From Apteryx mantelli (taxonomy: Eukaryota > Chordata > Aves > Apterygiformes > Apterygidae), in the NCBI RefSeq assembly GCF_036417845.1, contig NC_089981.1, forward strand, positions 575,501 to 639,500: a stretch of 64,000 nt of DNA, in the 5' to 3' direction. Below, in pieces: positions 33,801-42,742 of this stretch. Positions within the stretch are counted from its first letter, which is position 1, and every line of letters begins with the position of its first letter. The notes beneath the pieces are model-generated. The model searched no databases. It saw only the letters and a program-made list of their open reading frames with translations, and had not been told where the DNA came from. Made by a program: the position numbers and the translations under genes.

Positions 33801-36349
33801 TATCTGGAGCTTGTTCTGGGTTATGCTTTGAGGTTCAGGGTCCTGGTGGAAGGAAGGAGAAATATATACATTGCTTTCATTGTCCATAGCAAAAATATTG
33901 CTAACTTCCTTCAGATGTGACTGCCCTGCTTCACGCTGAATTTGGGGAGGCAGGAGAGGGGCTAAGGAGTTAGACAATGGCTCCAGACTGTTTTACTGGT
34001 TTCACAGGAAATATTTCACCCAATTTTTCTTTTTTTTTAATTTTGCTAGACGAGTCCAAGGGTAATGGCCCTTCTTCTGAAATTCTTCCTTGATCCTGGC
34101 AGGCTGGAGTATTTCTTTTTCTCCTCTAACTGCGGGGGGGGGAATGGCAAGTGGAAGAGAGCCAGAAGTCTGCTAGCTACCCTTTCAAAACAAGAAGTAC
34201 TCTGGTTACCCTTGAACCTGCCTGTAAAGTCAGCTATGAAAATCACCGCATTTCCTGAGGGAACCGCGGTACATGACATAAAGTTATGAGCCCTCACAAG
34301 CTGTGTATAAAATGTGTCAGGCCCCTTTCAGTCCTCGCTGAGGGAGAAGCGTTCTTCTCAAGAGAAGAGCAGCTTTCCTGGCCAGGTCTTTGCAGCAGCA
34401 AAGGAAGGATGAGTCCATGGTCACGGGCCTCGCCAGGACCCTCTAGGAACATGGTGCAATGTTTTATTGTCACTACAGCCTCCATCTGATAAGACTCGTG
34501 CTCCTAGGTTGTTGTCAAGCTCTAAACTGGTAGAAAAGTCTCCTGTTATAGGGAGAGCCATAGATGCCCAGGAGAGTTTTCTAAAATGATGTGGGAGAGT
34601 GGCCATTCTGCCAGACATGTAAGTCATTTAAGAGCATAAAGTTAGGTAGGGACCTCAGAAATGAACTGGCAACATTTCAGAGGAGAAAGCCCTAAAGCAA
34701 ACATCCCACTGCCTGCGGACACCTCAGGTGGGGCTGCAGGGAGACTCCTTTTGCAATACCAGCTCCATGACCCACCTGTCTGCTGGGAGGGGTTGTCTAC
34801 ACCTCTGCCTTGGAAAACTAAACTGGGGCCCCATGTGGCCCCTAAAAATGCAGAGGAGCTGCTTGGAAGTGTCAGTAGAGAGTGGACATCCTCTTTCATA
34901 CCACAGCCCGACAGGGGAGGACACTGAGACAGGAAAAGCAGAGCACTGAAGATTCATTTCCCATACTCCGAGTGGGTGCTCTGCAGCCAACAGGGACTTC
35001 TATCAAATGGAGGAAGATCCGGTGGCGTTGCTCACCGGCTGGACGCTTCATGCCACTTGACTGCAGGCCAGCACGGTAGCAATTTCAGCACCCTTTCCGG
35101 GGCAGCTGATAGAAACTGAACTCTTCCAGGAGATTCTGGTCTCTGCTGGGATCCAGAGGAGCCATGGATCCAACCTCACTTTGGTGCCTCTGCAAAGGTT
35201 GCAGTAAAGTTGGGTGGGTTGAGTTGGGGCCCCCAGGGTAGGCACAGAGCTGTTCTCAACCCTGCCCAGGACAGCTGGCATGAGGAGCAGACAGCACAGG
35301 TGTCATTCAGGGGCTTCTGGAGCTGGGCAGGGGGGTGGAAAGATATTGCCCACAGCTGGGCAGAGGTGTGTCAGATGTCCTCGGGACCAAGCGCCATCAT
35401 GCCATGACTTGGTTTCCCCCACTGCTGTTTAGGGGGCAGAGGGGAGGGACGTTGCCCTTCCTCGATCTGCCATGCAGACACTCCAGAGCTGCACCGCTTA
35501 CCCTCCTCACTTCCTGGCCCTCCATCACGTTCAGGGCTGGCAACTCATCAGGTCCCACTGAGTGCCAACCCCACCGCGTCCTGCATCTCTGCCACCCTCC
35601 TTGAAAGCCCCACCCCATCCTACCTCCTCCACTCTCCATGACATCCCCCCTTGTCCTGCACCCCACACCACCACCCTCCTTGAGAGCCCCACCACATCCT
35701 GCGCCCCGCTACCACCACCCTCCATGAGAGTCCTTGAGGTTCTGGTGCCATCCTGTGGCCTGCTCACCCCAAGCTGCTGCACAGGGGTTTTCAGAGGGGG
35801 GGGACGTTTCTCCCCCAGCTGGGGAAACTCCCACATTGGCTGGCAGAGGAGCCACCCACCACCCACCTCAGGTCCCCCAGGTGCTGTCTCCTTCCATTGG
35901 GCTCTCTGATTAGGTCAGTGTTGGTGGGGACAAGCAGCCTCCACCTTGTTCCCCAGAGCAGCTGCTTTCCCCAGAGGCCACAGTTCAATGCACCCAACAT
36001 GATGCCAAGGAGACAGACAGCCTGGCTGACCCAGGGTGCCCCACAGCCCTCTTCATCAGTGCCTCTCCTCAGAGTGGACAGACAAGGGAACATGGAGATA
36101 AGAGCCCTGCTGTGGGCCCTGGGCAAACCAGGCACGGGGTTGCCTTGCCCCAACAAAATGTGGCTCCTGAACAAGGTGACAGGAAGGTTTAGGCTGTACC
36201 TACATGCTGGCCTGGTGCCCCTCAGCCTGCTGCACTCTGGGTTACAGGTGACGTCCCAGAGATGCTTCAGGAGGTTCTCACCCCACAGTTTTGCCGATGA
36301 GGCTGGATGGGTCCCTGGCCACACGTGGAACCCCCAGTGAACCCCCAAT
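33801..36349. other. Spacer between the inverted arms
   Basis: About 2.5 kb of moderately GC-rich DNA separating two convergent receptor genes. No gene is recognised. Several frames of 60-185 codons overlap on both strands without family signature. It holds a minisatellite at about 35.57-35.74 kb. Confidence 0.5.
35569..35735. repeat. Minisatellite, about 44-base unit, roughly 3.5-4 copies
   Basis: The unit 'ccaccctccttgagagccccaccacatcctg...' recurs with variation at about 35592, 35627, 35672 and 35716, seen by eye. It makes open frames on both strands look longer than they should. Confidence 0.75.
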
Positions 36350-36403
36350 ACCTAGTGAGCGCTTGGACACAAATAAAAGGCAGGTCAGAGATGCACAGCA
36401 CTG

Positions 36404-36409
36404 TTTATT
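36404..36409 (-). terminator. Polyadenylation signal AATAAA, 37-kb receptor
   Basis: TTTATT on the + strand reads AATAAA on the minus strand within 'gacatcaataaacagtg'. It is the exact mirror of the signal at 33742. It lies about 840 bases beyond the stop codon. Confidence 0.65.
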
Positions 36410-37244
36410 GATGTCAAGCAGCAGTGAGATACGGGAGATGGGTATTTGGGTGAGGGGAGGGCTGTGGGCATCAGCAGAGCACTGCAAGCGGGCAGCAGAT
36501 CCCCTGCCCTACCAGTGTTTCTGGAAGTAAGAAGGAGAAGAGCAGAGCATGGGAAACCCTGGGCAGGGTTGGAGGTGGGATGGGGGAGAAGGGCTTAGGA
36601 CATTGAATGCATTTTATCCCTATTCTGAACGTGGGTCTGGGATTTCCAAATGCAGCGTCCATCCTGGGAAGCAGAAGCTGAGCTGTTTGACAGCATGCAG
36701 GACAGGGACACAGTTTTCTGGGGCACATCTGTGTTCAGAGGAACAGTACCTGTGGAGCCGGTCTGGGCCAATGGGGCCATGCCGCAGAGAGGGAGCAGAG
36801 AGCCCCTCAACCACCAAATCTCAAAACACTCCTTCCCCAAGAGACTGCCTTGAGCAGCAAATGCATCGCCTCAGAAGAGGTTCACTGAAATCTCCGATTT
36901 CTTGTTTTCACACTGGAGGGCAGCAAAACCCTTTGTATTTCTCCCTGCTCTCTTCAGAGCTGGACTGCCAGAGGGAAGCAGCAGAATCCCAAACAAAACA
37001 CGCCCCGTGGAGAGCTAGGTTTCTTGTGCAGAAGAGTGCGAGAGCAAACAGAAGAAAACAGCTGCTGGAAGCAGAACAGACGTTGCTGCCAGTCCAAACC
37101 TGGGACAGGGAGGCCTCCTGACGCTCCAGCTGGAGGAAGGTGAGCTGCGCTCCCTGGCACCAGAGGAACGGGCCACAATGACTCATTGCCAACTGAGCAC
37201 GAAACAGGCGTAGGTAGTGCAGCCGACGTGGCCAAAGCGGTCTC

Positions 37245-38162
37245 TTAGCTGGAGATGGTGGTAACCACCGTTTCCTCAAAGACCCTCTGGAAGGCGACCT
37301 TCAAAGAGACCAAGGAGCAATGCCTCCTGCAGCTCCCCACCAGGAAGTAGATAAACGGGTTGATGCTGCTGTTGATACAGGCTAGCAAGAAAAAAATCTG
37401 GGACTGGTCAAAAACATAGTTAAACTGCTGTAGGAAGTTCCAGATGCTGAGGGGAACGGCAAAGATGAGAAAGAAGAGGACTGTGAGGAAGATAACGATG
37501 TAGAGCTTCTTGGGTTGATGATGCTGGGAGCCACATAGGATCTTAATGAAGAGGATCACATTGGAAATGACCATAGGTGGGGCAAAGATGAGGAAATTGA
37601 GGACATACATGGAGATGAGAGCCAGCTGGCAATGCTCATGTTGGCAAAGCAAGCAGAGAGAAGTCACTGCAGCAATTACAGAGATGGAAAGAGCCCAGAG
37701 CAGGGCACACATGACAGCTGACAAGTGCTCGGGGCGGCGGCAGCGATACCAAAGTGGACACAGGACGGACACGCACCTTTCAACGCTAATGGCTGTCAGG
37801 AGATATAAGCCCATGTTGTAGCCACGGAGGGACAGCAGCCAAAGTGGCCTCAGGTAGCTCAGGAACTCTGAAGGGAAGCAGGAGATGTTGTCCAGGATGT
37901 TTAACAGGGCTGAGGTGAGCATGAAGAGGAGGAAGGTGAAGTCTGCAAAGGCCAGGTTGAGGATGTAGACAGTGATGGGATTCCTGCGGATGCAGAAGCC
38001 AAGGACCCAGAGGACAGCCCCATTCCCCACCAGCCCGCACGGGCAGATGAGCAGCGTGACACTGTCCAGGGCCATATCAGAGATATCTATCGCACATTTG
38101 TAATCTTCATCGTCTGCTATCGTGGGCTCTGCAGGCAGCAGGTACGTGTGGTTCAGCTCCAT
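37245..38162 (-). CDS. MRGPR-family GPCR, right member of the inverted pair
   Basis: A single-exon Mas-related class A receptor, 305 residues, reading toward its twin at 32.2 kb. The exon starts at 38204 after a tctctgatcacag acceptor. Motifs in order are an NHT sequon at residue 4, TLLICPCGLVGNGAVLWVLG in TM1, RRNPITVYILNLAFADFTFLL, LTAISVERC, the family-typical loop 2 CPLWYRCRRPEHLSAV and CALLWAL, ISNVILFIK in TM5, KKLYIVIFLTVLFFLIF in TM6, and CINSSINPFIYFLVGS in TM7. The short tail ends VVTTISS. All family activation motifs are present. Its conventional loop 2 suggests it keeps the ancestral coupling of the pair. The twin differs at the tail because homology breaks right after the VFEE codons. 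Confidence 0.93.
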   Translation of the reverse strand: MELNHTYLLPAEPTIADDEDYKCAIDISDMALDSVTLLICPCGLVGNGAVLWVLGFCIRRNPITVYILNLAFADFTFLLFMLTSALLNILDNISCFPSEFLSYLRPLWLLSLRGYNMGLYLLTAISVERCVSVLCPLWYRCRRPEHLSAVMCALLWALSISVIAAVTSLCLLCQHEHCQLALISMYVLNFLIFAPPMVISNVILFIKILCGSQHHQPKKLYIVIFLTVLFFLIFAVPLSIWNFLQQFNYVFDQSQIFFLLACINSSINPFIYFLVGSCRRHCSLVSLKVAFQRVFEETVVTTISS

Positions 38163-38402
38163 TCCCAGGAAGGCTGGGCTGGGTGGCGTGATCTGGGCTC
38201 TCGGCTGTGATCAGAGAAAATTGAGTTAGTGACTCCAAGATGCTGGGGGCTGAGCTGTGCAGCCTCTCGCCTCCTCCCCGTGCTGCAGAGGCAGGACCCC
38301 CGGCGGGCTACCAAGACATGTCCAGGGGACAGAGGTCCTGGGTGATGGGGGAAGCAGTGAGGGCTGAGGACACAGAGGCAAAAGGACGGGTGGGGAGGTG
38401 AC

Positions 38403-40971
38403 CAGCTGGAGTGGCTGCTTCACCACTGTTGGTCGGGGAGGTGAATGTGGAAGAGAGATTTTGGATGGGCTCCAAGATGTCCAGAGGAAGGATATGTGTG
38501 TGGGAGTGGGTGAGAGGGGCTGGGGGCTGGAGGAAACTCAGAAGAGAAAGGCAGAAAGGCTAATGCAGCTCGTTATAGCTTGAGCTTCAGTCTTGCAGTC
38601 CCCTACCTTTCCAGACAGCAGGCTGGAGCTGGTCTTCTCCCACATCTAAGCAGGGCACGCTCCCTCCCTTCGGGTCTCCTTGCTCAATCTTCTCAGATAA
38701 GGAGAAATCTGGTCTCTGAGTCCTCAGAAGATCTGGGTAGATGATCGTTTCCTGTGTCCTTCCAAATAATGCTGCTGCATGGGCGTTTCTGCAAGATCAC
38801 AGGTCAGGTGGTAAGAGAGCACTGGGCAGTTTCAGATAAAGGCTACATCACTGAGCCTCTTCCCTCATCGAATTTCTGTTGGTCTTTCTGGAAAGGAAAT
38901 GTTTTGTCCGAGAGAATACCCCAGAGGACAAATATTGCAGCAGTTACATCTCTTGTGAAAGAATCTTGATGCTTTTACAATTCAACCTGATATCTCATTA
39001 GACTGATAATTACCACCTTGCTAATTGTTGTATTGCACTCCAGTCTTCTCCCCCCACCCTGCTCTGGTACTGGCATCCTTCTGAGATTGTTCATTACTGT
39101 CTGCATCTGCCTTCCAGCCTCCCAGCATGTGAATCGGTGCTGTATCATATCCACATTCCTCTTGCATCAAGGAATTTGATGTTAGAACCACTGTTTCAAG
39201 TTTCTCCTAATTGGTATGGAGCCTGCAGGGAACAGCTACATGAGGCACTATGTTTGGGTGGTAGCACTTTAAGAGTGCCTTTCCCTTCCTAAAAGGCTCC
39301 CCAAGGAACTACGCGCTCTGAAAATCCTCCATGACTTGAAGACCCGCTGCAGACACGAGATGCCTGACTGTCTGCCTTTGATGTGGTGACCAGCCCTCTC
39401 CCTTTGGAGTAACAGATCCAGAGGAGGTCACAGCACCCCAAATTTCTGAAGATCAAAATAACTGTGACCAGAGCCCCATTACTGCTGTCTAAGATATTCC
39501 CCCCAAAATGGGATCACTGCTGCCCTCCAACAACTGCATGGCCTGGCTGCAGCCTTCTCCACGCAGTGTTGGGGCCAAGGGCCCTGCCATGCAGCCTGCT
39601 AGCATGGGATGGGGTGGGCTGGTCCTGTGCAGCACTGGGAAGCACGCGCTTCCACTGTCTGCAAGGAAAGGGACCTCGTGATTGCAGGCAGGAGGCCTCA
39701 GTCACGGGTCCCGGGGGGGGCGGGGGTGGATGGCAGATTGGCCTTATGGGGCTGCAGGAACCACAGCAGAGGGGGCAGCAAAGATATGGGGGGTCTGCCA
39801 CCCATGGTAGGGCCTGCCTATGCCAAGGAAGGAGACTTCTGGACCTTCTGCAATCTTCCATGGCCCTGGCAGCAGGGCAATTCATCCAACAGTGACCACG
39901 GTGACAGCACCCCCCCTCTTTAGAGATCCCACAGAAGAGGGCTGGGGAAGGAGGGAGCTGGAGGGCAGGAGGAAATGGGGAGGGAGCAGGAGGGACACCA
40001 GAACGTGGAAATGTGCTGAACAGTGAAGACCGACGACGGGTTTGCGGGGAGGACATACCAAGCAAAGCGAAAGGGTAGCTCCCACCTATAGCACGCAGGG
40101 CTGCTCCTTCCTCACCTGGGGAGCTGTGGGCGCCAAGGGGTGGAAGCGGGGTGGGAGGTGGAGTAAGGGGAGCTGCGAGTGGGGGGGGGCTTGATGGGAA
40201 AAGGGGAGCTGGAAGCACCTTTGGCCAACCTTGGAGAGCCTGCGGGCAGATGTCTCTGTTCTGCTTCTCGCCCACCCCAGGCTACCTCCTCCGTCTCCAT
40301 CCCCCTGGGATACAAGATCCTCCCCCATGCCCCTCCCTGCTCCTCTATACCCCCAGAAGCACCCACTCACCCCCTCCTGCCAGGAGCCAGAGCAGACATG
40401 AGGAAGGGGTGGGTTTGCAGGTGCCCAGCTGAGAAAAACAACCTCCAGAAGGAGGCAGCTGGGCTGGGAAGCAGCAAAAGTCCCTACGGATGTCTCCTCC
40501 TTCAGCATGCAGTCAGAGCCTGTGGTGAGGAAGAGGAGAAGCAAATAAAGGCCGGGAGAAAGGGAGCAAGAAGTGGTACCTTGAAGGGGTCATCTACTCT
40601 GGGGTTACCACCGCTTGGCTGAGGACCTGTCCAGACTTTTGACCAGGGATGCAGGTCCCCGGGGATCCCCGCTGACCTCAGAAGCCTGAAGGGACCCCCT
40701 TGGCCAGGCCCCACAGCACAGCCACCCACAGCAGAGCGGGACACGTTCCCTGGGAAAGGGCTGAGCTTGGCAGGGATCCCGGCACCCCGGAGGACGGGGA
40801 TCCCACAGGAGGACGGGGACCAAACACACACTCACGCGCACACACACACACACCCCTGCAGGGTAAGCAGGGGTCCCCGCGTGGTCCAGCCTATCTGCTC
40901 TCTGGGGCCGGTGACATGGGACTCTGCCATTGCCCCTTGGCACGCAGGGTGCAGGGCCAGGGCCCCACGAC
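38403..40971. other. Intergenic stretch, rising GC content
   Basis: No gene is recognised. GC content rises from about 39.5 kb onward, so long chance frames appear on both strands (for example about 250 codons on the minus strand at 39.5-40.3 kb). They are low-complexity Pro/Ser/Gly-rich and lack any domain. The upstream exon and promoter of the 37-kb receptor may lie in the first few hundred bases. Confidence 0.45.
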
Positions 40972-41057
40972 GTTGCTGAGCCTTCTGCTCCTCCAGCAAG
41001 GGCAGAAAGCTGCTTTTCCAGCTCATTAAGCTGACTAATTGCCGCCTGGACTTCTAA
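40972..41057 (-). other. Candidate coding exon or conserved noncoding element
   Basis: A patch of balanced base composition sits inside GC-rich DNA. On the minus strand it encodes LEVQAAISQLNELEKQLSAL, a heptad-like amphipathic segment unlike the surrounding chance frames. On either strand it also contains two homeodomain-type cores (CATTAAG and CTAATTG). The possible acceptor and donor sites at its edges are weak. It may be an exon of an unrecognised minus-strand gene or an enhancer core. I cannot decide between these. Confidence 0.25.
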
Positions 41058-41489
41058 TGCCCCTTCCCAGCTCACGTGGGCCCCCCACTGCACTTTGTGG
41101 CATGGCTGGGAGAGTAGGTGGGGAGGGGGTCACCAATGCACGTGGCTCCCCCAAGCCTCGCCGTGTCCACCAGCCCCCCCAGAAAGACCCCAAATCGGTT
41201 GTGCCTGAGCATCCTCCAAGCTCCCCTCTCCCAGATCAGGGGTACCAGGGTCCCCGTCTCGGGGGAGACGAGCAAGGATCGCTATGGGAGGGTCATAGGT
41301 AGGGTGGTCAACATATGGGGGTCCATGCCACCGTCTGGGGCCCCAGGGACAGCACCGGGCTGGTGAGACCCTGAGCAAAGCTTGATTTTGTAGCCATGTG
41401 CCAGGATTACCGGGGCAGAGACCATCGGCTTGGCACTGCCCACGCTGTCTGGGTCCCCGCTGGGCTGGGCGCTAGGGACGGAGCTGCCT

Positions 41490-41625
41490 GGCACGTCACC
41501 TGGCGTGACGGGAAGAGGTGGCACCCAGCCGTGAGTCAGGCCCCGTCACCTCCCGCCGCCCTGAACTTTGCCTCATGCAGATGCTCTGGGGTAATAAAAG
41601 CTGGGATTCATGGGGGTTGCCCGGC
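41490..41625 (+). promoter_or_regulatory. Promoter-like site cluster upstream of RHOD
   Basis: Within about 130 bases lie an inverted CRE-half-site pair (cacgtcacc..ggcgtgacg, 41491-41510), an AP-1 consensus (tgagtca, about 41532), a further cgtca core, an HNF4-like word (tgaactttgcc, about 41562) and a TATA-like aataaaag (about 41593). The arrangement resembles a compact epithelial promoter or enhancer. Motif matches are by eye, and GC-rich DNA yields some of these by chance. Confidence 0.3.
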
Positions 41626-42084
41626 TTGGACGAGGGGCAGGGGTTGGGGACGCGGGGGTGGCCCCCCACACTGCAGCAGAGACACGGGCGAGTGGGAGAC
41701 CTCGGTGACCACGGGAAGGCCCCAAGGGCGGCAGGTGGGATCAGGTCCTTGGTGCGGGGCAGGATCTGGGGGGCTCTGAGGAGCACCGGCGTGCTGCACT
41801 GAAGTCTCACGTCCCCCAACCGGCTGGGTCTCGCAGATGGAGAGAGTTTCCCGGTGCTAAATTCTCACCCTCCTCCAGCACCACCCTCCACCGGCGCCCG
41901 CCAGACGTTTCGGCTTTGCCGGTGCCTTCTCGCACCCCACCAGTCCTCCCGCCTGCGCCCGGGGCCGGCTCAGCACCACCATGTGCCATCGCCCCAGGCT
42001 CGCTCCGGGGGCCCTGGAGACCGAGAGGCATCGCCGGAGAGGCAGGAGCCACGGGGCGGGTGGGCTCACACTGCAGAGGGAGCC

Positions 42085-42385
42085 GCGTGGAGAGCTGCGT
42101 GTGTGTGCGTGTGCGCGTTTGCGTATGTGCGTGTGCATGGAGGGGGAGCTGTGCAAATGTGTGTGTGTGAATATGTGTGTGCGTGTGTGCAAGAAGGACC
42201 CTACGTGTAATACGTGCGCAAGGAGAAGCCATCCACGCAGGCGAGCGTGCAAGAGGGATCCGTACGCGTGCAACGCAGAGCCACGCACGCCCGGCAGGGA
42301 GCCCTGCCCGTGCAAGAGGGCCCCCCGCGTGCACGTTCGTGTGCAAGAGGGACGCGCGCGTGTGCAAGAGGAGCCCTGCGCTGCC
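42085..42385. repeat. TG/CG-rich tract and degenerate GTGCAAGAGG repeat
   Basis: The first part is (TG)n interspersed with CG (gtgtgtgtgcgtgtgcgcg). The second contains five imperfect copies of 'gtgcaagaggg' at about 42188, 42248, 42312, 42342 and 42362, spaced irregularly. It lies 350 bases upstream of the RHOD start codon. Confidence 0.7.
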
Positions 42386-42742
42386 CGCGCAGCGGTCGCG
42401 CCGTGAGCCCCTCCACCCGCATCGCCGCTCCGCCCGGCGTCCCGGCACCCCGGCGGCGGTTCCCAGCGGAGCGGCACGGCGCGGCGTGGGGTGGGGTGGG
42501 GTGGCTGGGTGCGTGGCTGGGACGCCCGCGGGTGGGGGCCGCACCCTGCGACGCCGCGCGCGGGGCGGCAGGCGGAAGCAGGTGCCTCCCGCTGCCCTGC
42601 GTCCCCGAGCCAGGGATCCGCCGGCAAGCCCGGGCAGAGGCAGCCGGGTGGGCCGGGACGGACGCCCGCCCCGTGCCGGGGCGCTCCCGCGAGAGCAGCA
42701 GGACCCCCCTTCGCCGGGTGCCCCCTTGCCCCCCCCCCCCCG

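Larger units (their letters stand above)
36350..38402 (-). repeat. Right arm of large inverted duplication
   Basis: The reverse complement of about 36350-38330 matches the left arm (32024-33800). The outer 38330-38402 extends further only in the truncated copy at 28.69 kb. The arm carries the second intact receptor, its acceptor and its polyadenylation signal. The region 36480-37245 (3' untranslated) has no evident counterpart in the left arm. Confidence 0.9.
41058..42742. other. RHOD 5' flank
   Basis: GC-rich upstream region of RHOD. It holds a cluster of promoter-like sites near 41.5 kb and a TG/GTGCAAGAGG repeat region at 42.09-42.39 kb, listed separately. A noncoding upstream exon is possible but not identifiable. 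The 5' untranslated region ends in a 13-base C tract directly before the start codon. Confidence 0.45.

Noticed and set aside
35397-36348. Overlapping frames in the spacer of the inverted pair
   Set aside because: They overlap each other on both strands, partly read a minisatellite, and have no recognisable family.
39514-40544. Minus-strand frames of 150-250 codons upstream of RHOD
   Set aside because: Pro/Ser-rich, inconsistent between frames, no domain. One acceptor-like site near 40.52 kb is not enough to call a gene.
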